A stretch of DNA of 35,937 nt from Spirochaetales bacterium Spiro_12 (lineage in GTDB: Bacteria > Spirochaetota > Spirochaetia > Treponematales > Rectinemataceae): contig LVBN01000008.1 of NCBI GenBank assembly GCA_001603165.1, positions 1 through 35,937 of the forward strand, given 5' to 3'. Below, one piece after another: positions 23,992-32,018 of the stretch; the stretch's first letter is position 1; each line of letters begins with the position of its first letter. The notes beneath the pieces are model-generated. The model searched no databases, had not been told where the DNA came from, and was given only the letters and a program-made list of their open reading frames with translations. The translations under genes and the position numbers were made by a program.

Positions 23992-25854
23992 CTAATCCTC
24001 TTCGCTGCCGAGGTAGGCTTCGATAACCTTGGGATTCCGCCGCATCTCGCACATCGGGCCCTCGGCGATTTTTTTCCCCGATTGCATCACCACCACATGA
24101 TCGCTCACCATATCCACGAGATTCATATCGTGCTCGATCAGGAATACGCTCAGGCCTTCTTCGACCAGGGACTTCAGCAAAACCGAGAGTTCCGTCGTTT
24201 CGGCGTCGTTCAACCCCGAGGAAGGTTCGTCCAGCACGATGAGCTCGGGCTCGGCGGCCAGGGCGCGGGCGATTTCCAAATAGCGCCGCTTCCCGTAGGG
24301 GAGGGCGGCGGCGAGGCTGTCCGCCGAGTCGGAAAGGCCCACCCGGGCAAGGCAGGCCTGGGCTTTTTCCAGCATCCGGGATTCCTCGTCCCGTTGTCCC
24401 GGCACCCTGAGCATGGAGGCGGCGAGGCCCGCCCTTCCCCTGGAATGCTGGCCGCAGAGAACGTTCTCCAGGCAGGTCAGGCTGGGGAATATCCTTATAT
24501 TCTGGAAGGTTCGGGCGACCCCTGCTTTGGCGATTTGATGGGGCAGCTTGGAGCTTATGTCCTCTCCCCGAAGCAACACCCGTCCGTTCATTGGTTTGTA
24601 AATGCCTGTGATGATGTTGAAAACCGTGGTCTTTCCCGCCCCATTGGGACCTATCAGGGCTGTTATCCCGCCCTTGGCCACCTCGAGTTCCATGCCCGAG
24701 ACGGCGGTCACGCCGCCAAAGGAGAGGTCCAGGTCTTCTAAACGCAAAAGGGGTTTTCCATTCGCTTGGGCGGATTCCGGAAGACCGGCGCTTGTCTGGG
24801 CCGATCCGGACTCGGGGTGGGATTTGCGGGTTTTTTTCCCTTCCAAGGTCTTGCGCAACCGATCCCCCGAATCCCTCAGGCGGGGCAATATCCCTGCGGG
24901 TTTGAAAATCATCATCAGCAGCAGCGCCAGTCCGAAAAACATGAGCCGGTATTTGGCGAAGGGGCGGAAGAGCTCGGGGAAGACCGTCACCACAAGCGCC
25001 CCCAGGACTGTGCCCGGAATGGAACCTAAGCCTCCCAGGAGGACAATACAGAAAAGCAGGGAGGACTCCATGAAGGTAAAGCTTTCCGGCGAAATGGACA
25101 TTTGTTTTGAGGCATAGATGTTTCCCGCCACTCCCGCCAGAGCCGCGCCGAGTACGAAGGCCGAAAGCTTATAGTGGCGCACGTTCACCCCGAGCGCCTT
25201 GGCCGCCGTTTCATCCTCCCGGATATAGTTCCATGCCCGCCCCACCCGGGAGCGTTGGAGCCGGGTCAGTAAAAAAGCCGAGATCCCGATGATCGCCCAG
25301 AGCAGGTAGTAAAACTGTCTTGAGGAGAGGATTGGGACGAAAAAACGAGGGTTGTCGATGCCGTTGATCCCGTTCGGTCCTCCGGTGAGTCCCAGGGGAT
25401 TGTTGATCATGCTCAGCCGGACTATCTCGCCGATACCGATGGTGACTATGCAAAGGTAATCGCCCTTGAGATGGATGACCGGCGTGGTGACGAGCCAGGC
25501 GAAGAGACCGGCGGCGACGGCCGATACGGGCAGGAGGAATAGTATCGGGATTTGGAAGCGAGTATTGAGGATCGCCGTCACGTAGGCGCCGATGGCGTAA
25601 AAGGCCGTATGCCCCAGGTCGAAAAGACCCACCTCGCCGAGAACGATATTGAGGGAGAGCCCCAGAAGGGCGTAGATGCCCACGTAGAACCCAACATCGA
25701 TCCAGTAGTTGTCCACGAAGGGCAAAAGGGGAAAGAACATGAAAAATGCCGCCGCGACGATTCCGATGATCCGGCGGCCCCGGGTATCGCCCCCCTTTCC
25801 GGGATCGCCGGGAGCCTGAAGAATTCTTCTCAGTATTCCGGAGCTTATATTCAT
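23992..25854 (-). CDS. LivM-LivG fusion: amino-acid ABC transporter permease joined to ATPase
   Basis: The 620 residues hold two normally separate subunits. Residues 1-325 are a LivM permease with eight or more hydrophobic segments and the family marks GEVGLFDLGHTAFY, HLKGDYLCIVTIGIGEIVR and GRAWNYIREDETAAKALGVN. A polar linker of about 40 residues (330-368) leads to a complete LivG ATPase: Walker A GPNGAGKTT at about 402-410, VARTFQNIRIFPSLTCLENV, signature LPYGKRRYLEIARAL, Walker B LIVLDEPSSGLN, and EHDMNLV. The fusion is in one uninterrupted frame. The ATG at 25854 overlaps the livH stop (TGATG). The frame is open upstream to 26565, but that part is out-of-frame livH. Functionally it should supply one permease half and one ATPase half, completed by LivH and LivF. 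Confidence 0.92.
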   Translation of the reverse strand: MNISSGILRRILQAPGDPGKGGDTRGRRIIGIVAAAFFMFFPLLPFVDNYWIDVGFYVGIYALLGLSLNIVLGEVGLFDLGHTAFYAIGAYVTAILNTRFQIPILFLLPVSAVAAGLFAWLVTTPVIHLKGDYLCIVTIGIGEIVRLSMINNPLGLTGGPNGINGIDNPRFFVPILSSRQFYYLLWAIIGISAFLLTRLQRSRVGRAWNYIREDETAAKALGVNVRHYKLSAFVLGAALAGVAGNIYASKQMSISPESFTFMESSLLFCIVLLGGLGSIPGTVLGALVVTVFPELFRPFAKYRLMFFGLALLLMMIFKPAGILPRLRDSGDRLRKTLEGKKTRKSHPESGSAQTSAGLPESAQANGKPLLRLEDLDLSFGGVTAVSGMELEVAKGGITALIGPNGAGKTTVFNIITGIYKPMNGRVLLRGEDISSKLPHQIAKAGVARTFQNIRIFPSLTCLENVLCGQHSRGRAGLAASMLRVPGQRDEESRMLEKAQACLARVGLSDSADSLAAALPYGKRRYLEIARALAAEPELIVLDEPSSGLNDAETTELSVLLKSLVEEGLSVFLIEHDMNLVDMVSDHVVVMQSGKKIAEGPMCEMRRNPKVIEAYLGSEED

Positions 25855-26765
25855 CAGACTTTTTCCGCCGTTTTTTCGCCCAAAAGCCCCCTGGGTCTGA
25901 AGATCAGTATGGCTATGAGAAGGATGAAGACGAATACATCCTTCCACGCGCCGCTCACATAGCCGGCCAGAAGGGATTCCACGACACCGAGGATGAGGCC
26001 TCCCAACATGGCGCCGGGGATATTGCCTATTCCGCCCAGGATCGTGGCGGTAAAGGCCTTGAGCCCGTAATTCCACCCCATATTGAAGCTGATCGCCCGG
26101 TAGTACAGGCCGTTCATGAGCCCCGCGACGCCGCCTAAACCCGGGCCCAGGGCAAAGACGAAGAATATGACCTTGCGGACATCGATCCCCAAAAGGGTCG
26201 CGGTTTCCCTGTCCAGGGCGGCGGCGCGCACAGCGGCGCCGAAGCTGCTCTTTTCCACGATAAGCCAGATCGCGAGCATGAGGGCGAAGGAAATTCCCAG
26301 TATTGTCACCTGCAGGAGGGTTACGGGAATACCGAAGAGGGAAAAGCGCAGGGATGGTACCACCGAAGCCGGAAAGGCCCGGGGCCGGGAGCCCCAGATC
26401 GCCATGACGGCGTTTTGGATGAAAATGGCCATGCCTAGGGCCGAGACGACCAGGGAAAGTCTGCCCGAAGGGTACACCGGCCTGTAAGCTATCCGTTCCA
26501 CCAGGACGCCTGCCAGCGCCACGCTGAGGGCGACCAGAAAGGCGGTGAAGGCCATGCCCCCCCACAGGCCCATGGACGCGGTGATCTTGCCCGTGGCTCC
26601 GGTGAGAAGGCTGTAGCCCAGATAGGCGCCCAGGGCGAAGAGATCCCCGTGGGCGAAGTTGATAAGTTTCATCACGCCGTAGACCATGGAGTAGCCCAAG
26701 GCGACGAGAGCGTAAAACGAGCCCACGGTTAATCCATTCACAAGCTGTTCAATAAAAGTGGACAC
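25854..26765 (-). CDS. livH: Branched-chain-type amino-acid ABC transporter permease LivH
   Basis: This inner-membrane permease has about eight hydrophobic segments. The family signature is visible near the N-terminus (VNGLTVGSFYALVALGYSMVYG and FAHGDLFALGAYLGY), with a conserved loop AALDRETATLLGIDV and AFTATILGGIGNIPGA, and RPRGLLGEK at the end. The start is taken as the GTG at 26765, because GGGAG lies 5 nt upstream and the family alignment begins at STFIEQLVNGL. An ATG at 26789 would add eight residues without a ribosome binding site. With the GTG the protein has 303 residues, as usual. It forms the transmembrane channel with the LivM half of the fusion. Confidence 0.93.
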   Translation of the reverse strand: MSTFIEQLVNGLTVGSFYALVALGYSMVYGVMKLINFAHGDLFALGAYLGYSLLTGATGKITASMGLWGGMAFTAFLVALSVALAGVLVERIAYRPVYPSGRLSLVVSALGMAIFIQNAVMAIWGSRPRAFPASVVPSLRFSLFGIPVTLLQVTILGISFALMLAIWLIVEKSSFGAAVRAAALDRETATLLGIDVRKVIFFVFALGPGLGGVAGLMNGLYYRAISFNMGWNYGLKAFTATILGGIGNIPGAMLGGLILGVVESLLAGYVSGAWKDVFVFILLIAILIFRPRGLLGEKTAEKV

Positions 26766-26837
26766 CTTTCTCCCTTTATCGAAAAACATACGGCAAAGCC
26801 GTCGGGCCCCGCCTCGAAGAGATTTTCGCCAAGCCCC

Positions 26838-26859
26838 CGGGCGGCCGAAAGGCCGCCCG
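26838..26859 (-). other. Stable intercistronic hairpin between livK and livH
   Basis: A perfect 9-bp GC stem (26838-26846 with 26851-26859) closes a four-base loop, GAAA on the plus strand and TTTC in the transcript. It begins 3 nt after the livK stop and precedes livH by about 70 nt. No U tract follows, so it probably protects the livK 3' end or attenuates read-through. Both would give more binding protein than permease, as is common in such operons. Confidence 0.6.
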
Positions 26860-26862
26860 AAC

Positions 26863-28038
26863 CTAGAGTCCCGCTACCACGAGCTTTCCTTCCGGATCGA
26901 CCTTGTACATTTTGTAGGGGACATCCCTGCGGTCTCCCCGGTCGGTGAAGAGCAGGGCTCCGGTCACTCCCTGGACACCCTCCATCCTTCCCCTCATGGC
27001 CTCCGCGATGGCGTCCGAGTCCAGCTTGCCGGCCTTGTCGATGGCTCCCGCGATGGCGTACAGAGCGTCGGCGGCGTAGACGGGCCAGGGGCTCGAAGGC
27101 AATTCCTTGAATTTTTCTGCGTAAAGCGCCTTAAACTGGCTGGCGATATCGGTGGTGACATCGGTGACCAAGGGTTCCTGGGTCATCAGCGCTCCCGCGG
27201 CCACATCCAATCCGGCGATCTTCACAAAGTCGTCGTTGATCGCGGCGTTCCCGCCGATAAAGGGACAGTCCAGCCCCGCGTCCCTAGCCTGACGGATCAA
27301 AAGCCCCGCCTCGGGATAATAGCCGGTGAAGTACCAGACATCGGGCTTTGTCTCGCGAAGCTTTGTCACGGCCGCGGAAAAGTCCTTTTCCTTCGGGGTG
27401 ACGGCGTCGAAGTAGACCACCTCGGTTTTCCCCTGGGCCACATAGGGCTCGAGGGCTTTCATGGCCTCGTCGGCCACGCCTTTGGCGAAGGTGGAGTTGT
27501 CGTGCATGATGGCTATGCGCTTGGCACCCATGGTCTCGACGGCGTATTTTCCGAAAAACAAGCCCTGCGCGTCGTCCCGTCCACAGGTTCTAAAGAAATA
27601 CTTCCGCTCCCTGTCCATGGTGAGCCTGACCGCGGTGCAGCCATAGCCTACCGACACTATTTTGTTCTTTTCGTAGATATCCGCCGCGGGCTCGGTGACC
27701 GATGAGCCATAGCTGCCTATCACCGCCGCGGCCTTTTGCGATACCGCTTTTTGGGCCGCCAGGGCCGAATCCTTCGGGTTGGAGGCATCGTCCACGATGA
27801 GGATTTCAACCTGCTTCCCCAACAGGCCTCCCGCCTTGTTGATTAATTCCGCCGCGACCTCAACGGACTGCTTGGCCATCTGACCTTCGTAGGCGTAGTC
27901 GCCCGTAATCGGAGCCTGCAGGGCGATTTTGACAGTCTTTCCGGACTGTCCACCGCCGCAGCCGGCGAGCAGAGCCAGAAAGAGTGCGACACAGCATATT
28001 CCGAGGACGAGCCCAGCCTTTTTTGTTGTCATGCGCAT
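26863..28038 (-). CDS. livK: Amino-acid-binding lipoprotein LivK (HAAT substrate-binding protein)
   Basis: This is the extracytoplasmic binding protein of the importer, 391 residues. The signal peptide ends in a lipobox LLAGC (Cys at about 27), so it is lipid-anchored. Next come KIALQAPITGDYAYEGQ, INKAGGLLGKQVEILIVDDAS and IGSYGSS, the type I periplasmic binding fold that holds the amino-acid carboxylate and amine through Ser/Thr and Tyr. The ligand cannot be read directly. The adjacent divergent dehydrogenase suggests an amino acid or N-methyl or imino acid and not necessarily leucine. AGGAGG precedes the ATG at 28038. It is the first gene of the livK-livH-livMG-livF-murD transcript. Confidence 0.93.
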   Translation of the reverse strand: MRMTTKKAGLVLGICCVALFLALLAGCGGGQSGKTVKIALQAPITGDYAYEGQMAKQSVEVAAELINKAGGLLGKQVEILIVDDASNPKDSALAAQKAVSQKAAAVIGSYGSSVTEPAADIYEKNKIVSVGYGCTAVRLTMDRERKYFFRTCGRDDAQGLFFGKYAVETMGAKRIAIMHDNSTFAKGVADEAMKALEPYVAQGKTEVVYFDAVTPKEKDFSAAVTKLRETKPDVWYFTGYYPEAGLLIRQARDAGLDCPFIGGNAAINDDFVKIAGLDVAAGALMTQEPLVTDVTTDIASQFKALYAEKFKELPSSPWPVYAADALYAIAGAIDKAGKLDSDAIAEAMRGRMEGVQGVTGALLFTDRGDRRDVPYKMYKVDPEGKLVVAGL

Positions 28039-28060
28039 CTTCCTCCCTCCTTTTTCCCAT

Positions 28061-28087
28061 ACTATAACGCTGCATAAATATACGCAA
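28061..28087 (-). promoter_or_regulatory. Promoter of the liv operon
   Basis: On the minus strand TATAGT (28066-28061) has TTGCGT (28087-28082) 15 nt upstream. Transcription would begin about 16-17 nt before the livK ATG and still include its AGGAGG. It is divergent from the promoter at 28109-28137, with only about 21 bp between the two -35 boxes, so one bound regulator could control both directions. Confidence 0.5.
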
Positions 28088-28108
28088 GATTCGGGGACTG
28101 ATTTTTTC

Positions 28109-28137
28109 TTGACAGCCCTGGTTACAGGATATAGCCT
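28109..28137 (+). promoter_or_regulatory. Promoter of the dehydrogenase operon
   Basis: A perfect TTGACA at 28109-28114 is followed by TAGCCT at 28132-28137 (17-nt spacer) or TATAGC at 28130-28135 (15-nt spacer). A small inverted repeat, CAGG 28125-28128 and CCTG 28135-28138, overlaps the -10 and could be a regulator half-site pair. A leader of about 30 nt with GGAGAG leads to the ATG at 28174. Confidence 0.6.
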
Positions 28138-28173
28138 GATTTATCGGAGCCCAATGCTGTTCCGGAGAGACTA

Positions 28174-30321
28174 ATGCGTAGGATCAGTTCCCATCCCGTT
28201 CTGAAGCTGCCAGAGGGCAGGAAAAAGGTGGTTTTTCTTTTCAACGGGGAGCCCGCGGAAGGCTATGAGGGAGAAGCGCTTTCCTCGGCGCTCGTGGCGT
28301 TGGGGAAGAGTAGTTTTTCGTTTCACCCCAAGGATGGGGCTCCCCAGGGGCTATTTTGCGCCAATGGGCAATGTTCCCAGTGCACGGTTCTCATCGATGG
28401 CATACCAAAAAAATCTTGCCTGACAGCCCTTGTGGAGGGGATGGATGTACGCAGCCTCAAGGGCCTGGCAACCCTGCCGGAGGTGGACGAGGGGCTGCGG
28501 CAGGCGGAACGCAGGGCGCTCCATACCGATATTCTCGTGATAGGCGGCGGGCCTTCGGGGCTTTCGGCCGCCTGCGAGCTGGGCAAGATGGGCTTTCAGG
28601 TGGTCGTGGCCGACGACAAGGAAAGGCTGGGCGGAAAGCTTGTGCTCCAAACGCACAAGTTTTTCGGCTCGGAAAAGGACTGTTACGCCGGAGTCAGGGG
28701 GATCGATATCGCCCTGAAGCTGGAGGAAAAGTTAAAGAAACTGCCTACCGTGACGGTTTTGAGGAACTCTCCCGTGGTGGCCATATTCAAGGACAGAAAG
28801 GCGGGGATCTACAAAGATTACAGCTCCTATCTCCTGGTCGAGTTCACCGCCCTTGTGGTGGCCTCCGGCGCCAGGGAGAAAACCCTATTGTTCCCCGGCA
28901 ACGACCTGCCCGGGGTTTTCGGGGCCGGGGCCTTTCAGACCCTGGTGAACCGCGATCTGGTTTCGGCTTCGAAAAGAATACTCATCGTGGGTTCGGGCAA
29001 TGTAGGCCTCATCGCCGCCTACCATGCCCTGCAGGCGGGGATGCGGGTGGTCGGCATCGTCGAAATTATGGGAAAGATAAATGGGTACAAGGTCCATGCG
29101 GATAAAATCCGCCGCATGGGAGTGCCCATACACCTTAATACGACGATTCTCAGGGCCGAGGGCTGCCCGCCCGGGCAGGGGGAGGAGGCGGGGACGGAAA
29201 ATCGCCTCTGCCGCGCCCTGGTCGCCAAGGTGGACGATCGTTTCAGGCCTATACCGGGTACCACCTTGAGCTATCAGGTGGATACGATATTGATCGCGGC
29301 AGGACTGGCTCCGTGCGACGAGTTCCTCCGCCAGGCCCGGAGCTACGGCATTCTTGCCATAGCCGCGGGGGACGCCGAGGAAATCGCCGAGGCTTCCAGC
29401 GCGATGTTCGGCGGGAAAATCGCCGCCCTCACCCTTGCCCGGATGCTGGGGAAGAAGCTGGAATTGGAAGCCTCCTGGCTGTCCACCAGGGAGGTGTTGA
29501 AGGCGAGGCCGGGGGATAGTTTTTCCCGGAGCCCCCTTATGCCAGGTTCGGAATGGAGGCCGGTATTTTTCTGTTCCGAAGAGATCCCCTGCAATCCCTG
29601 CGCCACCGTCTGCCCTGTCTCATCCATTTCGCTCAGACCGGTTAGGGGCACCATCATGGATCTGCCCTATTTTTCCGGAGCTACCTGCATAGGTTGTTTT
29701 TCCTGCGTCGCCATCTGCCCCGGCCTGGCGGTCAGCCTGGTCCGAAAGCTTTCGGACACCGTCGCCGAGCTGGTGCTGCCCTGGGAATTCGAAGCCGACT
29801 TCCCCGATGGACATCTGATGGATTTGGTCGGGCAGGAGGGGGAGTTTATCGAGACTGCGCCGGTCGTCGGGCGCAGAAGGAATCCGAAGAACGGCACCTG
29901 GCTCTTGCACTTTACGACCAGTCTCGAAAACGCCTCCCGAATCGCCGGAGTCAGGGTCCAGCCCGAGGAGTCGAACCGGGCTGTCGCGCCGGACCCCGCC
30001 GATCGTCAGGGGGAAGTGGCGGATCCGATAGTCTGTCGTTGCGAAAGGATACGACTCTCCGAGATAGTGGCCTTTATCAAGGACAACCAGGTCCGGGATA
30101 TCAATCAACTGAAGAGTCTCAGGGTGGGTATGGGCGCCTGCGGAGGGAAAACCTGTTCCCAGCTTCTTGACAAAGCCTTCGCGCTGGCGGGGGTCGATCC
30201 TTCGGAGGTGGAGGCCGGATCTCTGCGCCCTCTTTTCATGGAGATACCCATGGGGGAGATCGTCAACGAGGGGCTTTCGAAAATCGGCGGCAAAAACGCC
30301 GGGGCCAGGGGCGCCCCATGA
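28174..30321 (+). CDS. Fused iron-sulfur/FAD dehydrogenase subunit (HcnA-HcnB/OoxA-like with added 4Fe-4S)
   Basis: This single chain of 715 residues joins four modules. Residues 15-95 are a 2Fe-2S ferredoxin (Cys62, 67, 70, 82 in CANGQCSQC and SCLTAL). Residues 118-435 are an FAD/NAD(P) oxidoreductase with LVIGGGPSGLSAA and a second Rossmann motif LIVGSGNVGL. Residues 465-525 carry 4Fe-4S ligands (CNPCATVCP and CIGCFSCVAICP). Residues 618-665 form a BFD-like 2Fe-2S site (CRC at 621-623, Cys656 and Cys661). The layout matches the alpha and gamma subunits of opine, sarcosine, hydroxyproline and HCN-synthase-type dehydrogenases, here fused. It should accept electrons from the DAO-family partner, whose gene overlaps by 4 nt, and pass them to NAD(P), ferredoxin or a membrane carrier. 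The substrate is unknown. Confidence 0.85.
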   Translation: MRRISSHPVLKLPEGRKKVVFLFNGEPAEGYEGEALSSALVALGKSSFSFHPKDGAPQGLFCANGQCSQCTVLIDGIPKKSCLTALVEGMDVRSLKGLATLPEVDEGLRQAERRALHTDILVIGGGPSGLSAACELGKMGFQVVVADDKERLGGKLVLQTHKFFGSEKDCYAGVRGIDIALKLEEKLKKLPTVTVLRNSPVVAIFKDRKAGIYKDYSSYLLVEFTALVVASGAREKTLLFPGNDLPGVFGAGAFQTLVNRDLVSASKRILIVGSGNVGLIAAYHALQAGMRVVGIVEIMGKINGYKVHADKIRRMGVPIHLNTTILRAEGCPPGQGEEAGTENRLCRALVAKVDDRFRPIPGTTLSYQVDTILIAAGLAPCDEFLRQARSYGILAIAAGDAEEIAEASSAMFGGKIAALTLARMLGKKLELEASWLSTREVLKARPGDSFSRSPLMPGSEWRPVFFCSEEIPCNPCATVCPVSSISLRPVRGTIMDLPYFSGATCIGCFSCVAICPGLAVSLVRKLSDTVAELVLPWEFEADFPDGHLMDLVGQEGEFIETAPVVGRRRNPKNGTWLLHFTTSLENASRIAGVRVQPEESNRAVAPDPADRQGEVADPIVCRCERIRLSEIVAFIKDNQVRDINQLKSLRVGMGACGGKTCSQLLDKAFALAGVDPSEVEAGSLRPLFMEIPMGEIVNEGLSKIGGKNAGARGAP

Positions 30322-31490
30322 AGACCTACGACGTGATCATTGTCGGGGCGGGCTCTGTCGGCCTTCCCCTCTCATGGAACCTGGCCGCGAAGGGCTTCAG
30401 GGTCGCGGTGCTGGATCACGAAGCCTCCTGGGGCAGGGGGCAGAACAGGGCCGCGATCGGCGGCATCAGAGCTACCCACTCCGATCCGGCAAAAATAAAG
30501 ATCTGCCTGGAATCCATACGAATCGTATCCACCATGAAGGAAACCCATGGGCTCGACCTCGAGTGGCGGCAGGGGGGCTATCTCTATGTCGCCTTCGATC
30601 GAGGGATGGAAGCTTCCTTTCTCTCTCTGCTGGAGATTCAAAAGGCCTCGGGGCTCGATATCGACTGGATAGGTCCGGATAGTGTCGTCGAGCGCGCCCC
30701 GGGCCTGAACAGGGAAGGGCTTCTGGGCGGCACATTCAGCCCGGGCGATGGTTTCGCCTCGCCCCTGGCGGCCTCGACGGCGTTTCATAAGTTGGCCATG
30801 GATGCCGGGGTGGATTTTTTCTTTGGCGATCGGGTCGACGCCATCGCGATGAAGAATGGGCGAATCCAGAACATGGAGGCGGGCGGCGAAACATGGAGTG
30901 CCGCCCTCTACGTCAACGCCGCGGGCGCCGAGGCATCGGAGTTGGCCAGCCTGGCGGGCCTGGATATACCCATCCACCCCGACTGCCACGAGGCGGGGGT
31001 GACCGAACCCGTGCGGCGCTTCATGGAACCGATGATCGTCGATATACGGCCGGACGCCGAATCGGGGAATTATTACTTTTACCAGGCAGAGACCGGGCAA
31101 GTGGTGTTCTGCATAACCCCGAGGCCTCAGATTTGGGGAAGGGACAAGGATTCGACATCGAACTTCCTGCCTCTCTGCCTGCGCCGGATGCTCGAAATCT
31201 ATCCCAGGCTGCGCAACCTGCGGGTGAGGCGAACCTGGAGGGGGATGTATCCCATGACGCCGGACGGGCTCCCCCTTCTCGGCTATCCCGAGGAAGCCCG
31301 GAACTTTTTGCACGCTGTCGGAATGTGCGGTCAGGGCTTTATGATGGGGCCGGGGCTGGGAAAAATCCTGGCCGAATGCATCGAGTCGGGCGGTTGCGCC
31401 CAAAACCCCGCCGGAAGCACGGAATACGGCTTTATTTTCCGGGATCTGGCCTGCTCGAGAACCTTCGAGCACAGCGAATTTCTTAAATAA
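30318..31490 (+). CDS. DAO-family FAD-dependent amino-acid/amine dehydrogenase subunit
   Basis: This 390-residue flavoprotein of the D-amino-acid oxidase/glycine oxidase/sarcosine oxidase group resembles the catalytic beta subunits of HcnC, OoxB and proline/hydroxyproline dehydrogenases. The dinucleotide motif is VIIVGAGSVGLPLSWNL, then AAIGGIRATHSDP (flavin contact), LYVNAAGAEASELA, WRGMYPMTPDGLPLLG and GMCGQGFMMGPGLGKILAE, the usual C-terminal FAD segment. The ATG overlaps the preceding TGA (ATGA), so the two subunits are translationally coupled. It probably oxidises a C-N bond and feeds electrons into the iron-sulfur subunit. The carboxylate-binding Arg cannot be fixed without a structure. 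No terminator is seen before the Rrf2 gene 81 bp later. Confidence 0.87.
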   Translation: MKTYDVIIVGAGSVGLPLSWNLAAKGFRVAVLDHEASWGRGQNRAAIGGIRATHSDPAKIKICLESIRIVSTMKETHGLDLEWRQGGYLYVAFDRGMEASFLSLLEIQKASGLDIDWIGPDSVVERAPGLNREGLLGGTFSPGDGFASPLAASTAFHKLAMDAGVDFFFGDRVDAIAMKNGRIQNMEAGGETWSAALYVNAAGAEASELASLAGLDIPIHPDCHEAGVTEPVRRFMEPMIVDIRPDAESGNYYFYQAETGQVVFCITPRPQIWGRDKDSTSNFLPLCLRRMLEIYPRLRNLRVRRTWRGMYPMTPDGLPLLGYPEEARNFLHAVGMCGQGFMMGPGLGKILAECIESGGCAQNPAGSTEYGFIFRDLACSRTFEHSEFLK

Positions 31491-31505
31491 ATGCCTTTTT
31501 GGATC

Positions 31506-31554
31506 TTGACCAAAATCCCCGTTTGCGCCATATTCCTACTATTCCCATAGGAAT
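31506..31554 (+). promoter_or_regulatory. Promoter with overlapping palindromic Rrf2-type operator
   Basis: TTGACC (31506-31511) and CATATT (31529-31534) form a promoter with a 17-nt spacer. A perfect inverted repeat, ATTCCTA (31532-31538) and TAGGAAT (31548-31554), overlaps the -10 and transcription start. It directly precedes an Rrf2-family gene, so autorepression is the likely use. The palindrome ends 3 nt before the AAGGAG of that gene. Confidence 0.65.
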
Positions 31555-31571
31555 TTAAGGAGATACGCGCA

Positions 31572-32018
31572 ATGTTCCAAGTTCCCGCGAAAACCCAATA
31601 CGCGATTCGGGCCTTGGCCCATCTCGCGCGATCCGGGGGGGACAGCGCCGCGCGGATATCCAGCGCTCAAAACATTTCGGTCAAATATCTGGAAGGTATT
31701 CTGAACCAGCTCAAGCTCTCGGGCATCGTGGTCTCGGACAGGGGCAGGGGCGGGGGCTATAGGCTCTCCAGGCCGGCCTCGGAAATTCTCATGATCGATA
31801 TTGTGGCGGCCATGGAAGGCGATCTGAGACCCGTCGAGTGCGTCGACGACAGCACTGTATGCAGCATGGAAGCCTTTTGCATGCCCAGAAGATTCTGGCT
31901 GGGCTTGAAGGATTCGGTGGAGGGCTATTTGAAATCGGTCAACCTGGGCGATCTCGCCGAGGAGCCCTTGGTGACCTTCTGCGGGACTGGACAGAAAAAG
32001 GAGCACGATAATGTCTAA
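31572..32018 (+). CDS. Rrf2/IscR-family transcriptional regulator
   Basis: This 148-residue winged-helix regulator heads an Fe-S assembly operon. The N-terminal DNA-binding domain is typical (KTQYAIRALAHLAR, ISVKYLEGILNQLKLSGIV, SDRGRGGGYRLSRP). The cluster loop has Cys90, Cys97 and Cys103 (Cx6Cx5C; Escherichia coli IscR has Cx5Cx5C), so it probably senses Fe-S status by holding a 2Fe-2S cluster. AAGGAG precedes the ATG. The palindrome at 31532-31554 over its own promoter suggests autoregulation. The 3' end overlaps the desulfurase gene by 8 nt. Calling it IscR would be fair by context, but the C-terminal part is not diagnostic. Confidence 0.9.
   Translation: MFQVPAKTQYAIRALAHLARSGGDSAARISSAQNISVKYLEGILNQLKLSGIVVSDRGRGGGYRLSRPASEILMIDIVAAMEGDLRPVECVDDSTVCSMEAFCMPRRFWLGLKDSVEGYLKSVNLGDLAEEPLVTFCGTGQKKEHDNV

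Noticed and set aside
25855-26565. N-terminal extension of the LivM-LivG frame upstream of 25854
   Set aside because: This part is the livH coding region read in another frame. LivM begins at the ATG that overlaps the livH stop.
26758-27705. Plus-strand open frame of 315 aa opposite livK
   Set aside because: It is the complement of a clear lipoprotein-type binding protein, and it has no start site or motifs of its own.
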